DNA from: Glandiceps talaboti
Lineage: Eukaryota; Hemichordata; Enteropneusta; Spengelidae
Reading direction: 5' to 3'
NCBI RefSeq assembly: GCF_964340395.1
Contig: NC_135560.1
Location: forward strand, 20,463,675 to 20,527,674
DNA: 64,000 nt
The position numbers and the translations under genes were made by a program. Shown in pieces: positions 27,601 through 37,700 of the stretch (position 1 is the first letter of the stretch; the number at the start of each line of letters is the position of its first letter). The notes under the pieces are model-generated. The model ran no database searches and was not told the origin of the DNA. It worked only from the letters and a program-made list of their open reading frames with translations.

Positions 27601-28307
27601 CTGAAATCTAGATCTTTACATCAGTTATGCATTGCTTTGGTGGAATGAAACCATCAAGAGAATGCTTAAGAAAAAATTCAAAAAAAAGAAAAGAATTGTG
27701 AATGCCATGTTTATTACAAATGACTATTAAAAAGGACCCCATTAGCCCAGTTTACTGTAGAACAAACACTTCAATATATTGTTCTCCTCTTTTCAAGGTT
27801 GAAGTTGGAAATATTGAGTTCTTTATTGGGTATGTACGTTATCAAAGAGATGATGAACCAAGAGTTGCTACTGGAATAATAGTTGGTGTTGTTGTCACCT
27901 TCATTCTCATACTTTTAATTCTTGTCCTTGTTGTTATTGGATACCGAAAACGAATGAGTAACTTAGAGAAAAAGATGTTAAATTACAAAATGGAGGCCAT
28001 ACAGATGGATGTTAAAGGTTTGTCAAACCCAGACCAATCTCAGGAGGAAGAATCCCATCTGGAACGAACTATGATTGATGCATTACCTTATGAAGAGCTC
28101 TCACCTAAACCAAGACCACCACAGTATGAGCAACTGGACAAAACAACAGTTCTATCCCGCTATGAAGACATCCAAACAAGACCACAGTCATCACAGTATG
28201 AAGGACTCCAACCAAGACCACAACCATCGCAGTACGAAGGACTCCAACCAAGACCACAACCATCACAGTATGAAGGACTCCAACCAAGACCACAGCCATC
28301 ACAGTAG
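16386..28307 (+). CDS. Plexin-like receptor without GAP domain, ITAM-like tyrosine-repeat tail
   Basis: This is a single-pass receptor, 1381 residues. Coding exons: 16386-17489, 18857-19036, 20083-20211, 20380-20480, 20658-20787, 20995-21154, 21665-21761, 22111-22231, 22696-22830, 23189-23293, 23931-24018, 24368-24555, 24717-24865, 25179-25299, 25564-25700, 26191-26376, 26551-26641, 26750-26986, 27367-27543, 27798-28307. All joins keep phase. The order is signal peptide (1-24), Sema domain (about 35-470, mostly one 1104-bp exon), PSI1 (about 478-525, DPYCGWC), PSI2 (about 634-665, FYDCSS just before it), PSI3 (about 788-835, LLCGWC) and four IPT/TIG-type segments (about 847-1230). The end of the ectodomain, EVGNIEFFIGYVRY, matches the plexin pattern. 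The transmembrane helix is about 1238-1259. The cytoplasmic tail is only 122 residues: a basic, weakly coiled juxtamembrane stretch, then YxxL/I motifs at Tyr 1310, 1322, 1334, 1346, 1358 and 1370 (YEEL, YEQL, YEDI, three YEGL) separated by proline-rich spacers. The roughly 600-residue GAP region of true plexins is absent. Signalling through SH2 or adaptor proteins is inferred only. Confidence 0.9.
18051..18358. mobile_element. MITE-like element with long terminal inverted repeats, copy 1
   Basis: The ends (TTAAAATGGCCATATGGATG and, reversed, GTTAAAGTGGCCACATGGG) are inverted repeats. Inner arms also pair: CATGGCTTCCTACTTGAAAA near 18126 against TTTTTCAACTAGGAAGCCAT near 18270. No coding sequence. 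It sits in plexin intron 1. A second copy is at 23437-23723. Confidence 0.8.
19808..19953. repeat. Compound microsatellite (GT)n-(TATC)n-(TGTC)n-(CGTC)n
   Basis: A GT run at 19808-19843 is followed by TATC, TGTC and CGTC tetranucleotide blocks to 19953, in plexin intron 2. Confidence 0.96.
22903..22932. repeat. (CAGA)n microsatellite
   Basis: About seven GACA units in the plexin intron after the exon ending 22830. Confidence 0.95.
23437..23723. mobile_element. MITE-like element with long terminal inverted repeats, copy 2
   Basis: The same family as 18051-18358, with ends CCTATGGATGAAGATTTGG and, reversed, CCATATGGATGAGGATTT. The inner arms again contain ATGGCTTC text and an inverted CAATACATTGCAAAA. 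It lies in plexin intron 10, between exons ending 23293 and starting 23931. Confidence 0.8.
24569..24599. repeat. (GT)n microsatellite next to splice donor
   Basis: A GT run beginning about 14 bases after the donor of the exon ending 24555 (PSI3 exon of the plexin-like gene). Confidence 0.95.
24885..24909. repeat. (TTG)n microsatellite
   Basis: Eight TTG units starting about 20 bases after the donor of the exon ending 24865. Confidence 0.93.
28197..28304 (+). repeat. Coding 36-bp tandem repeat in receptor tail
   Basis: Three nearly identical 36-bp units encode YEGLQPRPQPSQ (starts 28197, 28233, 28269). Upstream units at 28089, 28125 and 28161 keep the 36-bp register and the YxxL/I motif but have diverged in the spacer. 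Differences among the last three units are mostly synonymous (for example tcg/tca, tac/tat). Confidence 0.9.
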
Positions 28308-28406
28308 GAGTCACTTCACAAGGAGACCAAGTTGGGAAAGTATGATGCCGGCCAAGATGAACCTGTTCAATATCAGGAGATGCCAATAAACATCCTACCA
28401 ACATAG
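28308..28406 (+). other. In-frame open extension after the plexin-like stop codon
   Basis: After the TAG at 28305-28307 the frame stays open for 32 codons and ends at a second TAG (28404-28406). The extension continues the tail's character. The first codons read ESL, so a Tyr in place of the stop would make a seventh motif, YESL, at the exact 36-bp spacing. Further on are a Tyr in YDAG and a YQEM motif at 28371-28382 (a YxxM pattern). It may be an ancestral C-terminus cut off by a nonsense change, a polymorphic stop, a readthrough extension, or an assembly error. Confidence 0.55.
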
Positions 28407-28436
28407 TACTGAGTGTAACCACCAATCAACTTCACC

Positions 28437-28458
28437 AATAAAATGTCAATAGAATAAA
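28437..28458 (+). terminator. Poly(A) signals of the plexin-like gene
   Basis: Two AATAAA hexamers lie at 28437-28442 and 28453-28458, about 130-150 bases after the first stop and 30-50 bases after the second. Both readings of the C-terminus would fit a short 3' UTR. Confidence 0.5.
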
Positions 28459-28844
28459 ACAGAAAGAACAATAGTTAAAAAAATAATACTGTTCTGTATG
28501 ATAACACTGCATTACAACTTACATTTGTGTTTTCATTGCAAAACTGTTGAACACATTTTCTCTAAATCATATGGTGCAAGTAGCACATTTTTATAAGTTA
28601 TCAACGTCAACGCGTTGTATATAACAGTTTATTTGTAGTTTTAATGAATTTTTATTATGTACTCAAGTACTAATGAAAGGAATGTGATTCTTCCCATCAG
28701 TATTTGTGTCATATGAATTATGCATGGTGTAGGCATTGAATTTATTATTGACAGCTATAATGCTTATCAAAAAATATAAACTTCAATAACATTATCATTA
28801 CGAAAAGCAGAAATTTCATGTTTGTTTACTGCATATTTTTGTGT

Positions 28845-29108
28845 TACTTTTTACACAAAAAAGTACTGTATATATTTTCTGTTATTGTTAAGTATATACA
28901 TTCAATAATACTTAGCTGAAACTATTAGTTATTTACTATAGACTGGGGTGTACTCACAAAGTTAGGACTACGCAATTGTGATGACGTCAGAACCCAGGAC
29001 AAAAGAATAAAGTGATAAGTGGTCATGACGATTTCAGGATTCAAGATTACTGATACAAGCATACATAAATAACCGATTTCCTGTAGTACAAGTGTCACAA
29101 GGTTAATT
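28845..29108 (+). repeat. Dispersed repeat V, copy 2
   Basis: The partner of 14640-14900. It begins about 390 bases after the plexin-like poly(A) signals, so the two copies bracket that gene. Confidence 0.7.
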
Positions 29109-29821
29109 CTCATTTCTTCTTTTAATATAGTTGTGAAGTTTTACTCATTTCAAGTTTGATAGACACTTTCATCATTTGAGTGACAGACACTTTTGTTTTA
29201 ACAATTCGTAGTATTTCATGTATTATGATAACAATATGTGATATTTTCGAATGTTGAGTGAAAAATATGTTTATGGAGACAAACTATTCACAGTGTTTAA
29301 GTTTCGTAAGTTTCACAGACTGACAGACACCACACCATGCCTATACCACTACTGAACCTTATCAGTTCAGTTGTACTGAACAACTACGAGGCAGATTTAT
29401 TTGAAATTTTGTGGGATATTCTTAGTGATGTGTAGACAAAGAAACATTCATGAAATGTTGATACATTTTGTGATGTGCAAATTAGGTACAAACACGTGAC
29501 CTTTTGGAAAAAATCTTTAATTTCAAAAGTACTCAACATATTGAGCTATCTTTACTGTCATGATTTTTACCCCAAGTTATTTTGGGACATTATTCAGATG
29601 GTTGCTATGACAACCTCCATCAGATCAAATGTACCACCTGGTGGACTTTAAATAACACATAAACCCTGATATTAACATGACAATGCAATATGGCATGACA
29701 ATATTGCCATATTGATTGAAGTTCAAAATAAACTGAAATTAAACATTAACCATACTAGTTTTTTCATCTCTTACACAGTGAGTGCAAGTTCATGACACTG
29801 GTATTCCATCCTTTGGTTTTA

Positions 29822-30070
29822 ACTAGACACAAACTAAATCTATTGTTCTTCAATGTGGTAGATTACACAAGTGGGTGGTAGCGGTTCCTCTGTTGTATGA
29901 TTCCAATCACCCTGTGACCAACATAGAGTAAATATTGGAAGTCCCAAAACAGCACTGTAAGTAAGTTCATGGAACTCTAAATAAACCAGTTTTCAGAGAT
30001 GCCTCCCTACTGAGACTACACTTAGACCATCGTCCAGACAACAGTTTTAGTTTCTGTTTATCTTTAAGTT
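29822..30070. repeat. Dispersed repeat X, copy 1
   Basis: Shares AGACACAAACTAAA, TTCAATGTGGTAG and a TATTGGAAGT/CACTGGAAGT block with 35283-35470, and the first part with 41336-41400. Confidence 0.6.
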
Positions 30071-30189
30071 AGTAAACCGAAGGCTCGACTACCAGGGTAA
30101 TATTTAGCTTTGATGAAAATATTCCTTCCTATATATAGTCTACATTATATTCTCATATAGTACTATACATATACAATATAGTAGATTAT

Positions 30190-30545
30190 ACCATGTATGA
30201 GCTAGGTTCAACGAAAAAATATAGAATATATACAATGGTCGTTTTACATCAGGACAACTCACGTCTATATCATGACAACACATGTCTACATCATTGGTTC
30301 TGTTGTGTTTGAAATATGAGTCAAAAGGCTCAAAATTCGTATCACTTTCCCCTATTCTTTTTTATATTACTGGCAGTGGTATAATTATATTATTCCCCAA
30401 TAATTTTTCTTAATTTAGCTGGAAAATACTTGTGACCTAAGGGTTGTCACAAGTCCTCTATCGACTTGTAGTGACAGGGCCTCTTAGTTCACTTGTATTT
30501 GTCTTGGCTGAAAAAAAAAAAATTGGGAAATGATATCTAATTAAA
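30190..30545. mobile_element. Foldback (MITE-like) repeat Y, copy 1
   Basis: Aligns with 45750-46040. The inner arms TAGCTGGAAAATACTTGTGA and, reversed, CAAATACAAGTGAACTAAGA pair with each other. No coding sequence. Confidence 0.65.
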
Positions 30546-31753
30546 CTGTAACAGTATGTTCTGTCAGGCCATATAAAAAAACTGTGTTGCAGATAACCCA
30601 ACCAATCCTAGTCTAAGCTCCCCCCCCCAAACAAAAAATGTATGCAAACAGGTAAAATGGTAACAATTTACCTCTATTTCCATGTCCACCTTCATGCCTA
30701 ATAACCTCAACCAGGACTTTTTAGACTATAACAGTAGTCTACATAACATGTTCATCTACTTAACTTATAATTGTTTTCATTTACTTCTTTTGAATCTCAT
30801 CAAACTCTCACGAAAGCATTGTGACCGACGAGTGTCTAATCTTTGGGTAGAAGTAATATAAAAAGAATTTGAAGTAAAATAAAACAAAATTCGGACCGAC
30901 TTACCCTATTTGCTGATGTCATCTTATCAGAAACAAACAATTTTTTTTTCATTTTGCCTTATCATGAATCTGTTAACTCAAAGTAATCAACCCAATGACA
31001 GATGTGACCTTGAAATTTCATGCATTGTTTCAAATACATAAACCTGTTCAATGAGTCTAGACACAGACATTGCTATCGACTCAAGACAGTGTGCATTAAT
31101 TCATGACTAACTTATGCGCAAGAAAATGAATTCAGACACATGTGAATATATCGAGCATATGTTTATTGTAATCTCCCCAAAATTGTTTAATTACAACCTA
31201 AAACAATGAACATTCTTCCCTCGTACCTCCATTATTGCTACAGATTGACAACAATGTGAATTCTAATAAGGCATTGAGTGAAATGAAAACCTAAGTATGT
31301 CTAGCTTACATTCATTGCTACTGACTCTAGACAGTGAAATTAAAACCCAGAAAATTAAATCAAATGTTCAAAGTCCCAAACATTTTAACTTAATTATACC
31401 ATAGATCCTTTTATACACTGTAATTTGTAGTTTGTTAACTTCTTAAGAATACTTTTCACATGGAACGCTTATGTAACAGCAGATTGAAGTACAACCATCA
31501 GAATTGTAATGAGAATGAATGCACTAACTGCAACTGGGATATTTTTTCATCAAAAGCTCGGTTTTGATTATTTACTGAGCAGACAATCAAAATATATTCA
31601 CTGAAAATTATTGAAACACAAATAACTAGACATTGTACATTTTAATCCGTCTTCGTGCAAAGCTCCTTGTTTTAGCTGTAAATACATTCAACTCTCTTCA
31701 TTGGATGGTGATGGGTACATGAAATATATCCGCCTGACACTTACATTCTATGT

Positions 31754-34700
31754 CTAACACTTCTGTGGTATTTTGATGGTCACCTGTGGACAAAAAATAC
31801 TCAGATTTGTAACAAACAAACTGATGTTGATGAAACATCAAGACAGTGTCCAGAAAGTTATATAATTCTATTTCATAAGGCACACTGTTAATCAAACATT
31901 TGTGCACAATCTATGAGGATCTTACATAATCAACATATGTTACATGTAGTTTGATACCGAGTCTGTGCATGTAGGCACTTGAATGGAATCACTACATATG
32001 ACATCTCTAAAGTTATGATGCAAATTGTGAAATTTTACAACAAATATGGCCGCCATTCTGCCATATTTGGTTTGGTTGTGAAACAAAGTGACATGCATAT
32101 GTCTCACATAGTATTTTACCTTTGTGCCAGGTTTGGTTGAAATTGGCACATACAAGAGATATGAAGTGAACACACTCACGAATGGACAGATGCAGGGATG
32201 GAACCCTCCAGGTGGTGCCAAATTGGGGCTAATAAATACTACAAAGTGTCTGTGATATGCAAGAAATAGCTTGATTTTGCTAACTGACCCTGAAGATCAT
32301 GTTCAAAGTCCTAAAAGAAAGCTTGTACCAGATAATATGGGGTTAGACACTTGAATGGAGTCTCTATGTTTTGATGTTTTAAGTTCTACTTATGTCGCAA
32401 ACGAAGTGATGTGCATATGCCCCATTATGACATGTCACCTTTGTGCCAGGTTTGAAAGAAATCGTATATTGCATGTTTGAGAAATTACATATTACTGACG
32501 AATCACACTGTACTATAGTCCTCTCTTCTAAAACTAAAACTTGTTGAATTCGAATTATAAATTAATTATAATATTAATTATACACTTTCAGGCAACCATC
32601 AGTGATTGCAATGGCAAAATAAGAGACATTAGCCCAAAAGTGATCTGTTAAAACAGTTAAACGAACCGAGAGTTGTACGATAAATCTTACTATACAAAGA
32701 CACATTATACTTACAGTCTTAACCTCTGTATATTCTTCTAAACCATATTCACCTCTGAAAATATTAACACAATGAAATTATAGTCAGGGAGTCATCCATA
32801 CAACATCATGAATTTACATTTGCTCATAACTTTTAGCATTTTATTGTCATGATAAATGGCAATGGTGAATGCCTTAGTGTATCTGGACATTGTGCATATC
32901 CATATAACAAATTGAATTAGCAATGGTGAATACCCTACAAGTGTGTCTGGACAGATGTATATCCATCTGATAAATTAAAATGGCAATTGTGTGAATGCCC
33001 TTCAAGTGTATCTGAACATTATGCATATCCATATAACCAATTGAAATTATAATTGTGTGAATGCCTTTCAAGTATATCTGAACATTATGCATATAAAAAA
33101 TGAAATGAAATGAATTACCGTCCAGTGTATCTTAACAATATGCATTTAACTGATCAAATGGCTGTTCAATTTCAGTGCTACATGCTTTCTCTTTGAAGAG
33201 TAAATTGAATAGGTGGTGGGAAGGTCTATTTGTATACTTACAGCTCACGTCCATTACCGGACATCTTATAACCCCCAAATGGAGTATTGGCACCCATTGC
33301 ATTATATGTATTCACCCTAAAGGGACAAAAACAGACATTTTAACATCTTATAACCTTCAAACGAAGCTCAGGTACCTATTTTATTATACGTATTGACACT
33401 GAAGGTATAAAATTATATATAAATTTTATATCATATAATCTCAAATATAATCTCAAGCAGCAATCATTGATGTCTGCAACCACGTAAGGGTGTATGTCAA
33501 AAAACCCAACTGAATTGAAGTATGTTACCTAAATATCATGTGGTAGATTGGCTCCATTAAACAGTTTATTAATTGTTCTGGCCCAACCAGACAAAATACT
33601 AATTACCGGATAGGTATAAGGCAATACTATTTTTATCATAATAAAATAAAACAATAACTTTCATCTAATGGGTTGGTTGAGTTATATTATATTGTACATC
33701 TACAAAATGATATGAAATGAGAATAGTATTCATTTTTGTATTGAACTCACCAAACTGTGCCTGCCTGTAGAACATTGGATATATATAAAGCTTTATCAAT
33801 GTCTTTGGTGAACACAGCAGCGGCTAATCCATACTGACTATCATTCGCTCTTTCAATCACTTCTTCAACTGTTTTAAATTTGAAAATAAGCTGCACTGGA
33901 CCGAAAATCTGAAAAAAATATACATGATATTGAACACACTGTATGAATTGACAACCATTTAGATTCATTTGTAATGATGCTGGTTGATTGGTTAGAGTGC
34001 CCAGCTTGGAATCTGCATCTTGCAGGTTCGAGCCCTGTTGCTACTCTTGGTCTCTGAATGGCTATAAAGTCCTTAGGCAAGATGTGAACCACGACTGTGC
34101 CTCAGTCAACCTATCTGTATAATTGGGGACCTGGTAGGATAGAGGTTGCACTTTGAATGCTTTAATCCCATGCACTTATAAAGGCTGCAATGGATTGTAT
34201 GCTCCCCGTAGAGTTGAGAAAGTATAAAGGGCTGTTGTGCCACTATAGATCCATGTCAGGGGTAATAATTGTAAAGCACTTTGAGCACAGAATGCGAAAG
34301 TGCTATATAAAACCAACATTATGCAGTAAATATTGAGTTTTGATTACAAATATGGCCACCATTCGGTCAGATTTGCATACGTCGCAAAACAGTGATTCGC
34401 ATATGTCATATGATATCTGTCACCTTTGTGTCAGGTTTGAAACAAATGAATGCATGGGATGGAGCCCATTCTAATAGTCACCCCTTTGGAATTAAAGTAC
34501 ATGTACAGTGTTTATATTTATGTGAAGGATTAGATTTTCACCTAACATCTGACACTAACCACTTTTTTCAAATTCACCATGATTTTATTTTCTTTCTCCC
34601 AACTTGCACTTTATAGTATTGCCAACAAATGCCCCAAGGCAGAATGAGGATTAATTAAATAGCACCTACCTCCTCTTTAGCAACTCTCATTTCATCTTTG

Positions 34701-37700
34701 ACATCCGAAAACACAGTTGGCTCAATATAGTAACCTTTATCTCCTATACGGTTGCCTCCACATTCTAATTTTGCACCTTCAGCCTTTCCACTCTCTATCA
34801 GACCCATGATTTTCTCAAACTGTTTTTTGTTTATCTATCAAATGGGAAGAAGAATTTAGAATGAGAACTGACCATTATAAATTGTATGCAGTGACATACT
34901 AAACAAAAGTTTCACTTGCTGCTACTTACTAGTAATTAGTAAACAGCCATGACAATGAAATAGAGGTAAAATTGATAGATGTGTGAATTTTACTTAATTA
35001 GCGTGACAGATATTCTATAGCTTGAATGGGTAATGCTGCTAACAGAATTATAAGAACCACATACTGCTGGAATTGTGTTGAATGAATGTCATTGTAGGAA
35101 AGATAAAATATGTTGATGCATCTTATTGGAGCCAGACTCATTCGCTTAATCTTATGTTATCATAAATTGGTTGATGTATTTCTTGAACACAAGTAACAGT
35201 GTAAGATAAAGTAGTTGTCAATGACTGTTCATTCAGGGTCCATAATTTATTTCCTAAAATGTAATTATTACTGCAGAAATTAAGATAGACACAAACTAAA
35301 ACTAATTGTTGTTCAATGTGGTAGTTTACACATAAGCTGGTGACAGCGTTGCCTTATAGTCGTGTAGACATGTTGTACACAAGATAACAAACACTGGAAG
35401 TTAGAAACGAGGATGTGGCATCCTTGTGAATTTTTTAAAATCAGAAATCTGCCCTACTGCAGTTAGTGTAATTAATCAATGTCCTGTAAAATCTAACAAC
35501 ATATTGCAAATATTATGTCTATCATGATATTAAACTGAAAGCTGGCTTATATTGCAGTTGTACCTGTGGGCCTGATTCCTTATTGGTGTCCAGTGCATTT
35601 CCAACAGAACGATTCTTGGCTCGTTCTACACTTTTTTTCACGAACTCATCATAAATGTCTTCCTGTACAAACGTACGTGACCCAGCACAGCAACACTGAC
35701 CCATGTTAAAGAATAATGCATCATGGGCAACCAGTACAGCTTCATCCACTGCAAGTATAAACAGTACAAGCTTATACTTACAGATAAAATTGCTTAAATG
35801 TAGAATAAAGATCCTCAAACATATAATTCATAACTGAACCAGCTATTAAATTAACAATCAGATTTTGAACACAATATTAGTAATTTTGTACATCTAATGA
35901 ATACATGTATGTACTCATAATCTTCAGTCATTTCTAAATATTAAGCTACAGTAATAATAATACTTACAGTCAGCAGTATCTGCAAATACTATACATGGAC
36001 TCTTGCCACCAAGTTCCAATGTGACACGTTTTAAATTGCTCTTTGCTGATGCTGCTTTCACAAGTTTACCGACCTAACCAAATATACAGAAGATAGAACT
36101 TGTTACAGAACTTAAGTATTAGTACTATTGATTGATGGAATATTTGATGTTCCATGAACTCATTCCCTTTAATATTGGGTAAATTTACATCATCATTGGT
36201 CGACTTTGCCTATCGGGGGAGAATTGTGCCTTGGAGACAAATGTCACTAAAAATCAAATATCTCTAAACTTTGACATATTGAAGCTTAATTCCTTTTAAG
36301 TTCTTGTCCTTTTAAAATACAAAAAAGAATTTTAGGCGTATGTCGTCTTGTTTTCAAGCAACTTGACATCTTTTATTTTCCCATTGAGTTGAAGAGCTCA
36401 TTTTCAATCCTGTGTCAATGTCTCAAACACTTCCAATGTGTATCAAGCCAACATTTTCATGAATATAGTCCCCAAAACGCTACTAATTTCACAAAACCAG
36501 TAACAGATTTCTTTTCTTTACATTAATGATACCATAGTCCAGTAAAATAAATAAACACATCTAATAATTATCATTCCATGACATATTACATTGGCACACT
36601 GGTTCAAAACTTTATGTCTCATGTTGATAAAATTTAATCAGATAAACACAATCTCTGATGTAAACATAAACAGTGCATTTGTAAAGCTGCACTTGTAATA
36701 TGGTACACTCTGAACAGTATTAAATCACCTGTGGATAAACGTATTGTACAATAAATCCATTCAAATTGATTTTTGTGTTCACAACCTAAACTCAGTACCC
36801 CTCAATACGATCATAAATTCAACCCGTTATTTTACTACTTATGGATAAAATAGACCTCTAATCAACATACACAATGTCTAAATCAAGTATTTTAATAAGT
36901 TTTAGAGAATACAACTAGTTTGCTGTTCGATCCAATTATTGGTACACAAAGTGCAGATTTAAAGTAAAGTGGACTAATTGAAGTCATTTATCCGATAATA
37001 CTATATACCTGTACAGATCCTGTAAATGCTACTTTATCAATGTCCATATGTTCTGAGATAGCAGCTCCTGCTGTTGGACCATACCCAGGTATGATGTTAA
37101 CGACTCCTGGAGGGAAACCAGCCTATGAACAGAAAACATAAATCAATACAGACACATAAACAGCAAGTCTATTGATGTCAGTGAAATGTAACACAAATGA
37201 TGACTGGTAATTTCACATCTATAGACAAATGACCATAATTTCACATACTAGACAAATGTAATTTCACATCTATAGACAAATAATTGTAATTTCACATCTA
37301 TAGACAAATGACTGTAATTTGATAAACTAGACAAATGGATGTAATTTCACATACTAGACAAATGTAATTTCACATACTAGACAAATGACTGTAATTTCAC
37401 ATACTAGACAAATGACTGTAATTTGATAAACTAGACAAATGGCTGTAATTTCACATACTAGACAAATGACTGTAATTTCACATACTAGACAAATGACTGT
37501 AATTTCACATACTAGACAAATGACTGTAATTTGATAAACTAGACAAAAGACTAATTTCACATACTAGACAAATGACTGTACTTTCACATACTAGACAAAT
37601 GACTGTAATTTCACATACTAGACAAATGACTAATTTCACATACTAGACAAATGACTGTAATTTCACATACTAGACAAATGACTGTAATTTCACATACTAG

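Larger units (their letters stand above)
28459..31753. other. Convergent intergenic region, plexin-like to ALDH
   Basis: About 3.3 kb between the plexin-like 3' end and the ALDH stop codon. It holds dispersed repeat V (28845-29108), part of a microsatellite-associated repeat (about 29290-29395), repeat X (29822-30070) and a foldback repeat (30190-30545). No plexin GAP-like coding sequence or other recognisable gene was seen on either strand. The ALDH 3' UTR presumably occupies the right part; a minus-strand AATAAA lies at 31162-31167. Confidence 0.55.

Noticed and set aside
28010-28030. Possible cryptic donor (AAAG/GTTTGT) in the plexin-like last exon leading to a GAP exon
   Set aside because: No plexin GAP-like coding sequence follows on the plus strand before the ALDH gene. 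The open frame continues through the repeats to a stop with nearby poly(A) signals. Kept only as a check for cDNA data.
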